The translations under genes were made by a program, and so were the position numbers. Shown here in pieces: positions 6,570 to 15,201 of a stretch of 64,000 nucleotides of DNA. The stretch comes from Kitasatospora arboriphila (lineage in GTDB: Bacteria; Actinomycetota; Actinomycetes; Mycobacteriales; Mycobacteriaceae): the NCBI RefSeq assembly GCF_000717275.1, contig NZ_JNYV01000002.1, positions 1,054,001 to 1,118,000 of the forward strand, read 5' to 3'. The notes beneath the pieces are model-generated. The model saw only the letters and a program-made list of their open reading frames with translations. It ran no database searches and was not told the origin of the DNA. The stretch's first letter is position 1; each line of letters starts with the position of its first letter.

Positions 6570-8510
6570 ATGTCACCTGAGTTCCCTCATCTGTTCTCCC
6601 CGATTGAGCTCGGCGAAATGACCGTGAAGAACCGGCTGGTGGCGCTGCCGGCCGGAACGAGCATGGCCGAGCGGGGTGTCCCCACTCACGGCGACACCGA
6701 GCATTTCGAGCGGTTGGCAGCAGGCGGTGTCGGTCTGATCGTCGGCGGGGCCACCGTGGTGCATTCCACGACCACCCTGCGTTCGCGCAAGCTGATCGAG
6801 GCATACATCGACGACTATGTGCCCGCCACGGCGGCGAAGGCGAAGGTGATCCATCGGCACGGCGCCCGCTTCGTGGTTCAACTGTGTCACCTCGGTCGGG
6901 AGTTCATCGGCGGAGAATCAGACGCGCCACCGTCGGCGCCTTCATCGATCAAGACCGCTCGCGACGCCTACCCACCCCACGAGCTCACGGTTGCCGAGAT
7001 CGACGACATCATCGAAGGCTGGCGGATCTCCACGCAGAACGTGGTGAAGGCGGGCGCTGACGGAGTCGAACTGCATGCGGCGCACGGGTACCTGCCGGCT
7101 CAGTTCATGTCGCCACTGACCAACAAACGCACCGACAGTTTCGGTGGCTCTTTCGCGAATCGAATGCGCTTCTCCAGGCTGGTGATCGAGGCAATGCGCT
7201 CGGTGGTCCCAACGGGTTTTGTTGTCGGCGTTCGTCTCAGCGGTGAAGAAGAAATACCCGGCGGGATGAACATTGATGATTGCGTGCGCATCGCAGAGGA
7301 CCTGACCGACCTCGGGATCGACTACTTCAGCATCACTCATGGCACCCGCGGGAAGTATGTGAAGGACTCGACAAACGAGGACGCGGTGGCCATTCCGTCT
7401 GCATCGAGGGTGCGCGCGGCGACCGGTGTTGCGACCCTTGTCGGACAACGTATTCGGGACGCGGCCACCGCAGATCACGCCATCAAGTCCGGCCACGTCG
7501 ACATGGTGGGGATGGCACGTGCACTCATCGCCGACCCCGATCTACCGATCAAGTCGGAGAGCGGCAGGCTGGACGAGATCCGGGGATGCCTGGGGATCAA
7601 CCAAGACTGCAGGGCGTTCGATCCCCACCTCCACTGCGCGGTCAACGCAGAGATCGGTCGCGGTCGCCACCCGCAGATCGGCGTGAAGGTACAGAAGCCG
7701 AAAGAGGTCTACGTGATCGGCGGGGGCCCTGGTGGACTCGAGCTGGCGCGTGTCGCCGCCGGTCGCGGTCATCACGTCACCGTCTTCGAGCAGCGCACGG
7801 TTCTGGGAGGTGCCGTCCGCGTCGCCGCGGCAGCGCCCCACCGGGCAGCTCTTGGGGATGTCATCGACTACCTCCAGCGAGAGCTCCGCCGGCTGAAGGT
7901 TGATGTGAATCTCTCTGCCGGTATCGAAGTCGACGATGTGGAAGACATCCTCGAGGTGGCAGACCACATCGTCGTGGCCACTGGATCCCGGCCCGCAGAC
8001 CTGCCAGTCGGTCTGCACGGGCGACCAGCGGCGACAGTGGACGACGTGCTGTTAGGGCGACTTCCCGATGTGACGAGTCGCCGAGCGGTGGTGTTCGACG
8101 AGGGGGATGGCTTCTGGCCCGCCTACAGTGCAGCGGAGGCGCTCGTGCGGCAGGGATGGCACGTCACCTTTGCGACCCCGCTGACCGGACTGGCCTCACG
8201 CGTGCCGGCCGAGAGCGCGGGACCATTACTGCGCCGTCTCGGGACGTCGGGGACCGAGTTCAAGGTGGGGCACACCCTGTTGGTTCCTGACAAGGCGTCG
8301 GGGGCGTTGCGCCTGCGACCGGTCTTCGGAGGCGCCGACATCGAGTTCGACGACGTCCTCACGGTGTGGCATCAACCGCGGGTACCGATGTCGACGCTGG
8401 GACTCGAGGCCGGACCGTCGGTCAGCATCATCGGTGACTCGGTCACGCCTCGCCGTCTGAGTCATGCCATCGCCGAAGGCTACCGCCTGGGTGCCGAAAT
8501 AGGAGCCTGA
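6570..8510 (+). CDS. OYE-type NADH:flavin oxidoreductase / 2,4-dienoyl-CoA reductase-like
   Basis: A 646-residue protein. ATG at 6570 is preceded by GAAAGAAGAGG. Residues 1-330 form an OYE TIM barrel with HAAHGYLPAQFMSP and the loop NKRTDSFGGSFANR. The linker carries the iron-sulfur region, then a GGGPGGLELA Rossmann segment near residue 385 starts the FAD/NAD half. The E. coli FadH pattern C-x2-C-x3-C is here Cys340, Ile343, Cys347, with Cys356 as fourth, so one expected 4Fe-4S ligand is missing. It should reduce dienoyl-CoA or an enone. In operon with the MFS gene. Confidence 0.9.
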   Translation: MSPEFPHLFSPIELGEMTVKNRLVALPAGTSMAERGVPTHGDTEHFERLAAGGVGLIVGGATVVHSTTTLRSRKLIEAYIDDYVPATAAKAKVIHRHGARFVVQLCHLGREFIGGESDAPPSAPSSIKTARDAYPPHELTVAEIDDIIEGWRISTQNVVKAGADGVELHAAHGYLPAQFMSPLTNKRTDSFGGSFANRMRFSRLVIEAMRSVVPTGFVVGVRLSGEEEIPGGMNIDDCVRIAEDLTDLGIDYFSITHGTRGKYVKDSTNEDAVAIPSASRVRAATGVATLVGQRIRDAATADHAIKSGHVDMVGMARALIADPDLPIKSESGRLDEIRGCLGINQDCRAFDPHLHCAVNAEIGRGRHPQIGVKVQKPKEVYVIGGGPGGLELARVAAGRGHHVTVFEQRTVLGGAVRVAAAAPHRAALGDVIDYLQRELRRLKVDVNLSAGIEVDDVEDILEVADHIVVATGSRPADLPVGLHGRPAATVDDVLLGRLPDVTSRRAVVFDEGDGFWPAYSAAEALVRQGWHVTFATPLTGLASRVPAESAGPLLRRLGTSGTEFKVGHTLLVPDKASGALRLRPVFGGADIEFDDVLTVWHQPRVPMSTLGLEAGPSVSIIGDSVTPRRLSHAIAEGYRLGAEIGA

Positions 8511-8598
8511 GGCCGGGTTACCCACGTCTGCTCACTGCCTGGGGCGACATCGAAGCATGTCATGGCGCGTTCGCCTGGGCAGCTACTCGAACGGGCTG

Positions 8599-9270
8599 TC
8601 AGAGAGGCGACCCCAGATCACCGATCGCGTTGCGTAGACGGGGGACTATGGAGTCTAGTGGCTGGTTGGTGGACAGGATCACAACGGCGGATGAGGTTGT
8701 GTCGGTGGCGTTCTGAAGAACTGTTCGGGCAGTGGCCATTGCGTCGGTGAACTCTTGGTGCGCGTCGGTGATGTCGCCTCGTAGCCAGCGGCGCAGTACG
8801 TGGTTGTGGGCGGCGACAACTGCGTGCGCAAAGATCTCATGGCGCAGCTGTGCGGTGGAGTCGTTTGTTGTCGGTTGCAGGTGCCGGTTGAACAGTCGGA
8901 CATATTTGGAGACGGTGGCGACCTCGTAGTCGCGCAACGCCGGAACAGTTCGGGTGAGGCGGTAGCGCGCCTGCGCCAGTTCGCCTTCGGTGAGGTAGCT
9001 GTCGAAGACCGAACGCGCAACGTCGATGACCGCGGACGGCATCGTCTCGGGGTCGGTTCCGGCGAGGTGGCTGTGGGCGCTCTGCAGCAGTGAGTCGTGG
9101 TCGGGGAACACGATGGCTTCTTTGGACCCGAAGTGGCGGAACAGCGTTGTCCGGCCAACTTTCGCGCGTGCGGCGATGTCGTCGACGCTGGTCGCGTCGT
9201 ACCCGTGCTCTTCGAACAGTGCAAAGGCCGCCCGTGCAAGGCGTTGGCGGGTCGATATCGCTGCGGGCAT
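8599..9270 (-). CDS. TetR-family transcriptional regulator
   Basis: A 223-residue TetR regulator. The N-terminal helix-turn-helix is clear (ATSVDDIAARAKVGRTTLFRHFGSK, written in part), and the C-terminal ligand domain is variable. ATG at 9270 is preferred over GTG 9285 because AGGAAAGGG lies upstream and the GTG abuts the operator. Divergent from the FadE25-like gene; two palindromes in the shared promoter region fit autorepression plus control of the dehydrogenase. The ligand is probably an acyl-CoA, by analogy with other regulators beside dehydrogenases. Confidence 0.9.
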   Translation of the reverse strand: MPAAISTRQRLARAAFALFEEHGYDATSVDDIAARAKVGRTTLFRHFGSKEAIVFPDHDSLLQSAHSHLAGTDPETMPSAVIDVARSVFDSYLTEGELAQARYRLTRTVPALRDYEVATVSKYVRLFNRHLQPTTNDSTAQLRHEIFAHAVVAAHNHVLRRWLRGDITDAHQEFTDAMATARTVLQNATDTTSSAVVILSTNQPLDSIVPRLRNAIGDLGSPL

Positions 9271-9285
9271 GCCCTTTCCTACCAC

Positions 9286-9322
9286 TGGTACTTGGTACCA
9301 CAGTTATGGTACTAAGTACCGT
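9286..9322. promoter_or_regulatory. Tandem TetR operators, 21 bp apart
   Basis: TGGTACTTGGTACCA (9286-9300) has perfect 6-bp arms around TTG. TGGTACTAAGTACCG (9307-9321) contains the 13-bp palindrome GGTACTAAGTACC. The sites start 21 bp apart, two helical turns, so two dimers would bind the same face between the divergent TetR and fadE genes. Confidence 0.75.
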
Positions 9323-9370
9323 AGAAGGCGCCCGAGGTTCGCGCGCACAGTGATCACGAGGAGTGTTCTG

Positions 9371-10531
9371 ATGGCCGGCAACCCTGAATTTGGTCTGTTC
9401 AAGCTCGGTGAAGAGCATGACGAGCTGCGTGCGGCGATCCGGGCTCTTTCCGAGAAGGAGATCGAGCCTCACGCTGCTGATTTGGATGAGAACTCCCGGT
9501 TCCCGGAGGAGGCGTTGGCGGCGTTGACGGCTTCGGGTTTCAACGCGATCCATGTGCCTGAGGAGTACGACGGTCAGGGTGGGGATTCGGTGGCTGCGTG
9601 CATCGTGATCGAAGAGGTTGCGCGGGTGGATGCGTCGGCGTCGTTGATTCCGGCGGTCAACAAGTTGGGCACGATGGGCTTGATCTTGAAGGGCTCTGAG
9701 GAACTCAAGCAGCAGGTGTTGCCGTCGATCGCGTCGGGTGAGGCGATGGCGTCGTACGCATTGTCGGAGCGTGAGGCCGGTTCGGATGCGGCGGCGATGA
9801 AGACCCGGGCCCGGGAAGAGGGCGACAACTGGGTGCTCAACGGGTCGAAGTGTTGGATCACCAACGGCGGGAAGTCCACCTGGTACACGGTGATGGCGGT
9901 GACTGATCCGGACAAGGGTGCCAACGGTATTTCCTCGTTCATGGTGCACAAGGATGATCCCGGGTTCACGGTGGGTCCGTTGGAGAAGAAGCTGGGTATC
10001 AAGGGGTCACCGACGGCGGAGTTGTATTTCGAGGACTGCACGATTCCGGGTGATCGGATCATCGGGGCGCCGGGTACGGGGTTCAAGACGGCGTTGGAGA
10101 CGTTGGATCACACGCGTCCGACGATCGGTGCGCAAGCGTTGGGTATCGCGCAGGGCGCTCTGGATCAGACGATCGCCTATGTCAAGGAGCGTAAGCAGTT
10201 CGGTAAGTCGATCAGCTCGTTCCAGGGTGTGGAGTTCATGCTCGCGGACATGGCGATGAAGATCGAGGCCGCTCGTTTGATGGTGTACACCTCGGCTGCT
10301 CGGGCTGAGCGTGGCGAGAAGAATTTGGGGTTCATCTCCGCAGCGTCGAAGTGCTTTGCCTCTGATGTGGCCATGCAGGTCACCACTGACGCGGTGCAGT
10401 TGTTCGGTGGCTACGGGTACACCCGCGACTTCCCCGTCGAGCGCATGATGCGCGACGCCAAGATCACCCAGATCTATGAGGGGACCAACCAGATCCAGCG
10501 AGTGGTGATGTCACGCGCACTACTGCGCTGA
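9371..10531 (+). CDS. fadE25: Acyl-CoA dehydrogenase, FadE25-like
   Basis: A 386-residue acyl-CoA dehydrogenase that I recognise as very close to mycobacterial FadE25 along its whole length: IPAVNKLGTMGLIL, YALSEREAGSDAA, and the C-terminal QIYEGTNQIQRVVMSRALL. Glu370 in YEGT is the catalytic base of the short/medium-chain class. ATG at 9371 has CGAGGAG upstream. A housekeeping beta-oxidation enzyme is likely. It is convergent with the glycolate-oxidase-like gene at 10542 with only 10 bp between stops. The symbol is by family resemblance, not an alignment. Confidence 0.9.
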   Translation: MAGNPEFGLFKLGEEHDELRAAIRALSEKEIEPHAADLDENSRFPEEALAALTASGFNAIHVPEEYDGQGGDSVAACIVIEEVARVDASASLIPAVNKLGTMGLILKGSEELKQQVLPSIASGEAMASYALSEREAGSDAAAMKTRAREEGDNWVLNGSKCWITNGGKSTWYTVMAVTDPDKGANGISSFMVHKDDPGFTVGPLEKKLGIKGSPTAELYFEDCTIPGDRIIGAPGTGFKTALETLDHTRPTIGAQALGIAQGALDQTIAYVKERKQFGKSISSFQGVEFMLADMAMKIEAARLMVYTSAARAERGEKNLGFISAASKCFASDVAMQVTTDAVQLFGGYGYTRDFPVERMMRDAKITQIYEGTNQIQRVVMSRALLR

Positions 10532-10541
10532 CCCACCAACA

Positions 10542-11951
10542 TCATGGCTGAAACACTTTGCCGGGGTTCATGATCCCGTGCGGATCGAGGGCACTCTTGA
10601 TCGCCCGGTGCATGTCCATTACCGGTGGAACAAGTTCCTGTGCGAGGCCGTCCATCTTGAGCAAACCGATGCCGTGCTCGCCGGTGACGGTGCCGCCGTA
10701 TCGAATCGCAGCGTCGATGATCTCTGCGAACGCGGCTTGCGCTCGTATCCGGGCGTCCTCGTCGTCGTTCGGCGTGATGAGCAGCGGGTGCAGGTTGCCG
10801 TCACCGGCGTGCGCAATGGACGCGATGTGCGTGTCGTGCCGCAGGCCGATTTCCTCGATCCGCGCAAGCATCTCGGGGACAACGGCTTTCGGAACGCAGA
10901 TGTCCTCGGTGAGGACGGGCCCGAGGCGTTCCATCGCTGGATAGGCCAGGCGGCGGGCAAGGAACAGCGCATCGGCCTCCTGCTGGTTCGTGGATTGGGC
11001 GCTCCACGTGGCACCCGCGCGTCCGAAGCACGCGAGCATCCGCTCGGCCTCGATGTCCCCGACTGCGCCTGGAGTGTCGATGCGGCCCAGCAACAGGACG
11101 TTCGCGTCGGCGGACAGGCCCATGTTCTTCCAGGCGTCCACTGCCACAAGGCATTGCCGATCGATCAGCTCGAGTGCAGACGGTGTGAGTCCGTCTTCGG
11201 CGACCGCTCGTACCGCGTGCCCAGCGTCGACGGTGGAGTCGAAGTATCCGACGATGGTGCGCTGCGGTTCCTGCAGCGGGCGCAGCTTCACTGTGATCTC
11301 GGTGATGACACCGAGGGTGCCCTCGGAGCCGACCATCAGCCCGGCGAGGTCGTAGCCGGCAACGCCCTTGGCTGTGCGGCGGCCGAGCCGTACAAGCTCG
11401 CCGGTGCCGGTGACGACCTGCATGCCGAGGACGTAGTCCCGGGTGACTCCGTACTTGACGCAGCACAGGCCGCCGGCGTTGGTTGCGACGTTGCCGCCGA
11501 TGGTGGACCAGGCGGCGCTGGACGGATCCGGCGGGTACCAGAGCCCTTCCTCGGCGCAGGCAGCGCGGAGGTCGTCGTTGACAACGCCCGGTTCGACGAC
11601 GGCGAGGCGTTCGAGGGAGTTGATCTCCTTGATGGTGTTCATCTTGTCGAAGGAGACGATGACACAACCGTCGATGGCGTTGGCACCGCCGGACAGTCCG
11701 GTGCCCGCGCCGCGACTGACAACGGGGACGCGTCGCACGATGCAGGCCCGAACGACGGATTGCACCTCCTCGGCGGTGCGTGGCCGGACGACGAGCAGCG
11801 GCGCGCCGTAAGGCGCCCATTCGGCTTCGTCGTGCAAATACGTCGCGACCACGTCGGGGTCGGTGACGAGGCGATCTGCGGGAACTGCCGTGGTCAGCTC
11901 GTCGGCGAGCTCGGTCATACGGGTACTGACGTCAACAGGCGTAGCGCTCAA
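10542..11951 (-). CDS. FAD-linked oxidase, GlcD/D-lactate dehydrogenase type
   Basis: A 469-residue flavoprotein. The N-terminal half is a PCMH FAD-binding domain (SRGAGTGLSGGANAIDG; GGNVATNAGGLCCVKYG), and the C-terminal half is the FAD-oxidase C domain (HAGDGNLHPLL; GEHGIGLLK). Family members oxidise 2-hydroxy acids such as glycolate or D-lactate. It lies 72 bp downstream of the DAO-type oxidase at 12024 on the same strand, and may be in the same transcript. Confidence 0.88.
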   Translation of the reverse strand: MSATPVDVSTRMTELADELTTAVPADRLVTDPDVVATYLHDEAEWAPYGAPLLVVRPRTAEEVQSVVRACIVRRVPVVSRGAGTGLSGGANAIDGCVIVSFDKMNTIKEINSLERLAVVEPGVVNDDLRAACAEEGLWYPPDPSSAAWSTIGGNVATNAGGLCCVKYGVTRDYVLGMQVVTGTGELVRLGRRTAKGVAGYDLAGLMVGSEGTLGVITEITVKLRPLQEPQRTIVGYFDSTVDAGHAVRAVAEDGLTPSALELIDRQCLVAVDAWKNMGLSADANVLLLGRIDTPGAVGDIEAERMLACFGRAGATWSAQSTNQQEADALFLARRLAYPAMERLGPVLTEDICVPKAVVPEMLARIEEIGLRHDTHIASIAHAGDGNLHPLLITPNDDEDARIRAQAAFAEIIDAAIRYGGTVTGEHGIGLLKMDGLAQELVPPVMDMHRAIKSALDPHGIMNPGKVFQP

Positions 11952-12023
11952 AGTAATCCGGTCGGCCTTTCGAATCGACGGGTCATTTGCCGATGATGTG
12001 CTGTGGGTGGGGGCTCCCGGCGC

Positions 12024-13331
12024 CTAACCCAAGACGGTCCCGGTCGACGCGGTGTTGAAATCACGTCGACGAGAGAAGGATCCCAGATTGATCGCCAAAC
12101 CTGTCTGCGGGCCCGTATAGACCACTGGATCGGCATCGTGATCACGCCCCTTCTCGACCTCCTCGATCAGGGTCGCCAGGAATCGGCCTGCAACGGGCGC
12201 GTTCTTGAACTGATTTCCACTGGTGCCCATCGCGACATAGAAGCCGGGACGATCGGTCTTGTCGTAGATCGGGGTCCAGTCCGAAGCGGCGTCGTACACG
12301 CCGGCGATTCCTTTAGGCTGGAACGGGACCGGCAAGTGGGGAAGCCGCCGGGCAGCTCGCAATACTTGTGCCTGGAAGCGGGCAGCAGTGCGGTTCGGGT
12401 TGGCGCTGTCGGGGTCATCGATCCACTCCAGGGGGTCGCATTCAGGTTCGGTGCCACCGATCAAGAATCCTCCCCCCTGCTCCGGCCGCATGTAGGTCCC
12501 CAGGTCGAGGTCGGCGATCATCGGGCCGAGTCGAACGTCCTGGTTGTAGCCCGTAGGCGCCGTGACGTGATGGACCTCCTGCCGAAGGGGGCGCACAGTA
12601 ACGGTGAAGTCGGCACCCACCCCCGCCATGGCGTTGAGAGCGCCCGACCACGGCCCAGCTGCGTTGACAACTATCGGGGTCTCGATGCTGTCGCCGTTGT
12701 TCAGATGAAGGATCCACCGGTCTGACGGCTGTTGTTCGATATGAGTCACCCTCGAATGGAATGAATAGACGGCCCCTGCCGCAACCGCGGCAGCACCTAG
12801 GTTGGCGGCGGCGAGCTGGGGATCGTCGACAAAGCCGGCCTGGGGGGTGTAGACGGCTCCGAGCGACGAGTCCGTGTCGGCGTAGAACGCTTCCGAATCA
12901 ACGGGTTTCGGTGGGTAGTAGGACCCGACGTCGATTCCTGGGATCCGGTCGGCCAGTGTGTTCGCGTCCCACAGGTCGTACATCACGCCGATCTTGTCGA
13001 AGAGCCGGACGGTGCGTTCACGTGGGGCGAGGTCTACATCGAGGAATACCATGCCGCACTCATGGAAGCGGGCCAGATCGGCAGAGTGCAAGCCGCCCAG
13101 GTGCTCGGGCCAGCTCTTCCAGCAGTGGGCCGCCTCCCACGCTGCGGCCATCCCGTCGAAGGTCGAGTAGTTGAATCGGATGATCGCGCTCGAGGCACTG
13201 GTGGACCCGAAGCCCGAGCCGCCCTCTTTGTCGATCACCACCACTCGGTAGCCGCGGGCAGCGAGTTCGTATGCAATGGAGTTGCCTATGACCCCAGCTC
13301 CCACAACCACCGCGTCGGTCCCTTTGGGCAT
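12024..13331 (-). CDS. FAD-dependent oxidoreductase of the DAO (sarcosine/D-amino acid oxidase) family
   Basis: A 435-residue protein with an N-terminal Rossmann motif (VVVGAGVIGNSIAYELAARG) and the DAO signature SASSAIIRFNYST. The FAD-closing segment near the C-terminus is FYVAMGTSGNQFKNAP. Members oxidise secondary or primary amines of small amino acids and betaines. The MHS-type transporter upstream (13521) and the 2-hydroxyacid oxidase downstream fit a small catabolic unit for an N-methylated or D-amino acid. The upstream 189 bp contain no gene; two CATATG hexamers (near 13427 and 13436) are the only visible feature. Confidence 0.87.
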   Translation of the reverse strand: MPKGTDAVVVGAGVIGNSIAYELAARGYRVVVIDKEGGSGFGSTSASSAIIRFNYSTFDGMAAAWEAAHCWKSWPEHLGGLHSADLARFHECGMVFLDVDLAPRERTVRLFDKIGVMYDLWDANTLADRIPGIDVGSYYPPKPVDSEAFYADTDSSLGAVYTPQAGFVDDPQLAAANLGAAAVAAGAVYSFHSRVTHIEQQPSDRWILHLNNGDSIETPIVVNAAGPWSGALNAMAGVGADFTVTVRPLRQEVHHVTAPTGYNQDVRLGPMIADLDLGTYMRPEQGGGFLIGGTEPECDPLEWIDDPDSANPNRTAARFQAQVLRAARRLPHLPVPFQPKGIAGVYDAASDWTPIYDKTDRPGFYVAMGTSGNQFKNAPVAGRFLATLIEEVEKGRDHDADPVVYTGPQTGLAINLGSFSRRRDFNTASTGTVLG

Positions 13332-13520
13332 CGTTCCTCCAAATGATTCATCGCGTCGAGAACGCGAAAGCCGCTACAGCACAAGCCTCGCCAAGACCGT
13401 CAAGCAAAGCTATCTACATATGTGGACACTTCGGCCATATGCAACACCGGGTTTGTAGCGCCCACGGATTGTGTCCGCTCAGGATTGGTCACGCGTATGA
13501 GTCCGGAGCGAACCGCGCGG

Positions 13521-14864
13521 TCATCTCTTGATGAGACCCGTTTGAAGATCGGCGCCCTTCGTCTCGGGGATGCCGCGGAAGATGAAGGGGCACGCGATCA
13601 GGGCGATTGCGGTGCCGTAGAACGCCGGTGCGAGCTCGCTGCCGGTGCTGTCGACCAGTGCCTGACTGACCAGTGGTGCCGTGCCGGCGAAGACGGCGTA
13701 CGCGAGGTTGTACGGGACCGCCGTTCCGACGTACCGCAGTTGCCCTGGGAGGAGTTCCAAGATCGGGAGCAACCCGGTGGTCAGCATACTTGCGCCCATC
13801 ATCAAGATGGCCAGCGCGATACCGATCACCAGGAGATTGCCTGTGCCGATGAGCAAGTAGCACGGAACGAGGGCGAGCGCGGTACCCACCGCTCCGAGCC
13901 GGACGAAGGGGCGGCGTCCCACCTTCTCGACAAGTCCGCTCAACGCGATGATGATGGGAACCGGAATAACCATCGCGATCGTGGTCAACACCAGTGCGGT
14001 GTCAGTCGAGATCCCCGCAGACATCACCAGATAGGTCGGCATGTAGCCGAGCATCATGTGATTGAGTACCCCGAGGCACGCAAAGAACATGAACAGTGTC
14101 ACCACATTGCGGCGCTGCTGGACCAGCAGTTCTCGCAGCGGGAATCGTCGGGTGGTCTCTGGGTTCTGCGCAGAGACAGCCTCGAACACCGGCGTCTCCT
14201 CGACGCCGAGGCGCAGAAGCAGTCCTGCGATGGCGAGCGCACCACCGATGAGGAATGGCCATCGCCATCCGCCATCGCCGAACGCTTCAGCGCCCATCGA
14301 TCGGTACGCCAGAATGGTCACGGTGGCGCCGACGAGGCCGAGTGACGTGGATCCGGCGAAGATGGCGAGGTAGAGGGGCCGTCGTCCGGGCGGCGCATGT
14401 TCAACGGCAAACGTTGCAGCGCCGGCGAATTCGCCACCGGCGGAGAATCCCTGGATTAGTCGGCAGGCAAGGAGGAGCGCTGGAGCGGCGATCCCGATTG
14501 TTGCGTAGCTCGGCAGTAGTCCGATGGCCGCGGTGGCCATGCCCATCAATCCGATCGCCAGGGACAGAGACCCGCGACGGCCGAGACGATCGCCCATGGT
14601 CCCGAAGAACAGCGCCCCGGCAGGTCTGGCGATGAACGCGCTTCCGTAGACTGCGAAGACGGCCAGCAGAGCAGTCCCGCCAGACTCCGGCGGAAAGAAG
14701 ACGTCAGCAAGCGTCACGGCCATGAATCCGTAGATTGTGAAATCAAACCATTCGACAAAGTTTCCGGCCGATGCGGCGAGCAATGCGCGTCGCCGAGTGC
14801 GTGACAGTTGGTGCGAATCCTGCACTCGGAGGTGTTCGGCCGAATGTTCCACATTGCTCGACAT
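13521..14864 (-). CDS. MFS transporter, metabolite:H+ symporter (MHS/ProP/ShiA-like)
   Basis: A 447-residue membrane protein with twelve predicted segments. The N-terminus (AASAGNFVEWFDFTIYGFMA) and loop GDRLGRRGSLSLAIGLMG are diagnostic of the MHS subfamily that takes up proline, betaine, shikimate or dicarboxylates with protons. ATG at 14864 has GAAAGGG upstream; longer starts at 14900 and 14927 lack this. It is the likely uptake system for the DAO oxidase downstream and may answer to the PucR regulator encoded upstream. Confidence 0.88.
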   Translation of the reverse strand: MSSNVEHSAEHLRVQDSHQLSRTRRRALLAASAGNFVEWFDFTIYGFMAVTLADVFFPPESGGTALLAVFAVYGSAFIARPAGALFFGTMGDRLGRRGSLSLAIGLMGMATAAIGLLPSYATIGIAAPALLLACRLIQGFSAGGEFAGAATFAVEHAPPGRRPLYLAIFAGSTSLGLVGATVTILAYRSMGAEAFGDGGWRWPFLIGGALAIAGLLLRLGVEETPVFEAVSAQNPETTRRFPLRELLVQQRRNVVTLFMFFACLGVLNHMMLGYMPTYLVMSAGISTDTALVLTTIAMVIPVPIIIALSGLVEKVGRRPFVRLGAVGTALALVPCYLLIGTGNLLVIGIALAILMMGASMLTTGLLPILELLPGQLRYVGTAVPYNLAYAVFAGTAPLVSQALVDSTGSELAPAFYGTAIALIACPFIFRGIPETKGADLQTGLIKR

Positions 14865-14936
14865 CGAGGCCCTTTCGATTGGACTGGGAATGGAGTTCAT
14901 GCGCGGCTGCCGCTGGCCGGTCGACACGAAAGTCGT

Positions 14937-14952
14937 TATCAGTCAACTGATA
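14937..14952. promoter_or_regulatory. Perfect inverted repeat upstream of MHS transporter
   Basis: TATCAGTCAACTGATA: 7-bp perfect arms around CA. The minus strand reads TTGACT inside it, a good -35 element pointing at the transporter gene. Candidate PucR or other repressor site. Confidence 0.5.
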
Positions 14953-15068
14953 GGCAGACTTCCTCGAGAGCTGAAAGCTCGACATCCGGTCGAACGAGGT
15001 GCCAGCCGCTGTATCGCGGCCCTGCATCGTGAACAACACTAGTTTGAGTACGTGACCTGCATCATGGG

Positions 15069-15107
15069 CAATTGTTCAGCTATGTGGCGTGCGTATTGCA
15101 CAATTGT
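15069..15107. repeat. Two CAATTGT sites, three helical turns apart
   Basis: GGCAATTGTTC at 15067-15077 and CACAATTGTCG at 15099-15109 share CAATTGT, 32 bp apart, just beyond the 3' end of the pucR-like gene. Possibly regulator half-sites; could be chance. Confidence 0.3.
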
Positions 15108-15201
15108 CGCGTTGAGGCGCGAGTGCAGCGCGTGCCTACTCCACGCCCAACAGGCGTCAGATGCGCTGTCAATCGGGCACTTTCGCCCTCTGGCCGGACT
15201 G

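Larger units (their letters stand above)
14865..15201. other. 337-bp intergenic control region between PucR gene and transporter
   Basis: No coding region is supported. It holds a perfect inverted repeat at 14937-14952 and two CAATTGT hexamer-plus sites 32 bp apart at 15069 and 15101. The composition is slightly AT-richer than its surroundings, in keeping with a regulated promoter for the transporter. Confidence 0.5.

Noticed and set aside
12003..12725. Long plus-strand open frame opposite the DAO oxidase
   Set aside because: Antisense shadow of a clear FAD protein; no SD, no recognisable motif, and arginine-rich composition.
13422..14345. 307-codon plus-strand frame opposite the MHS transporter
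   Set aside because: Charged low-complexity translation typical of the antisense of a membrane protein.
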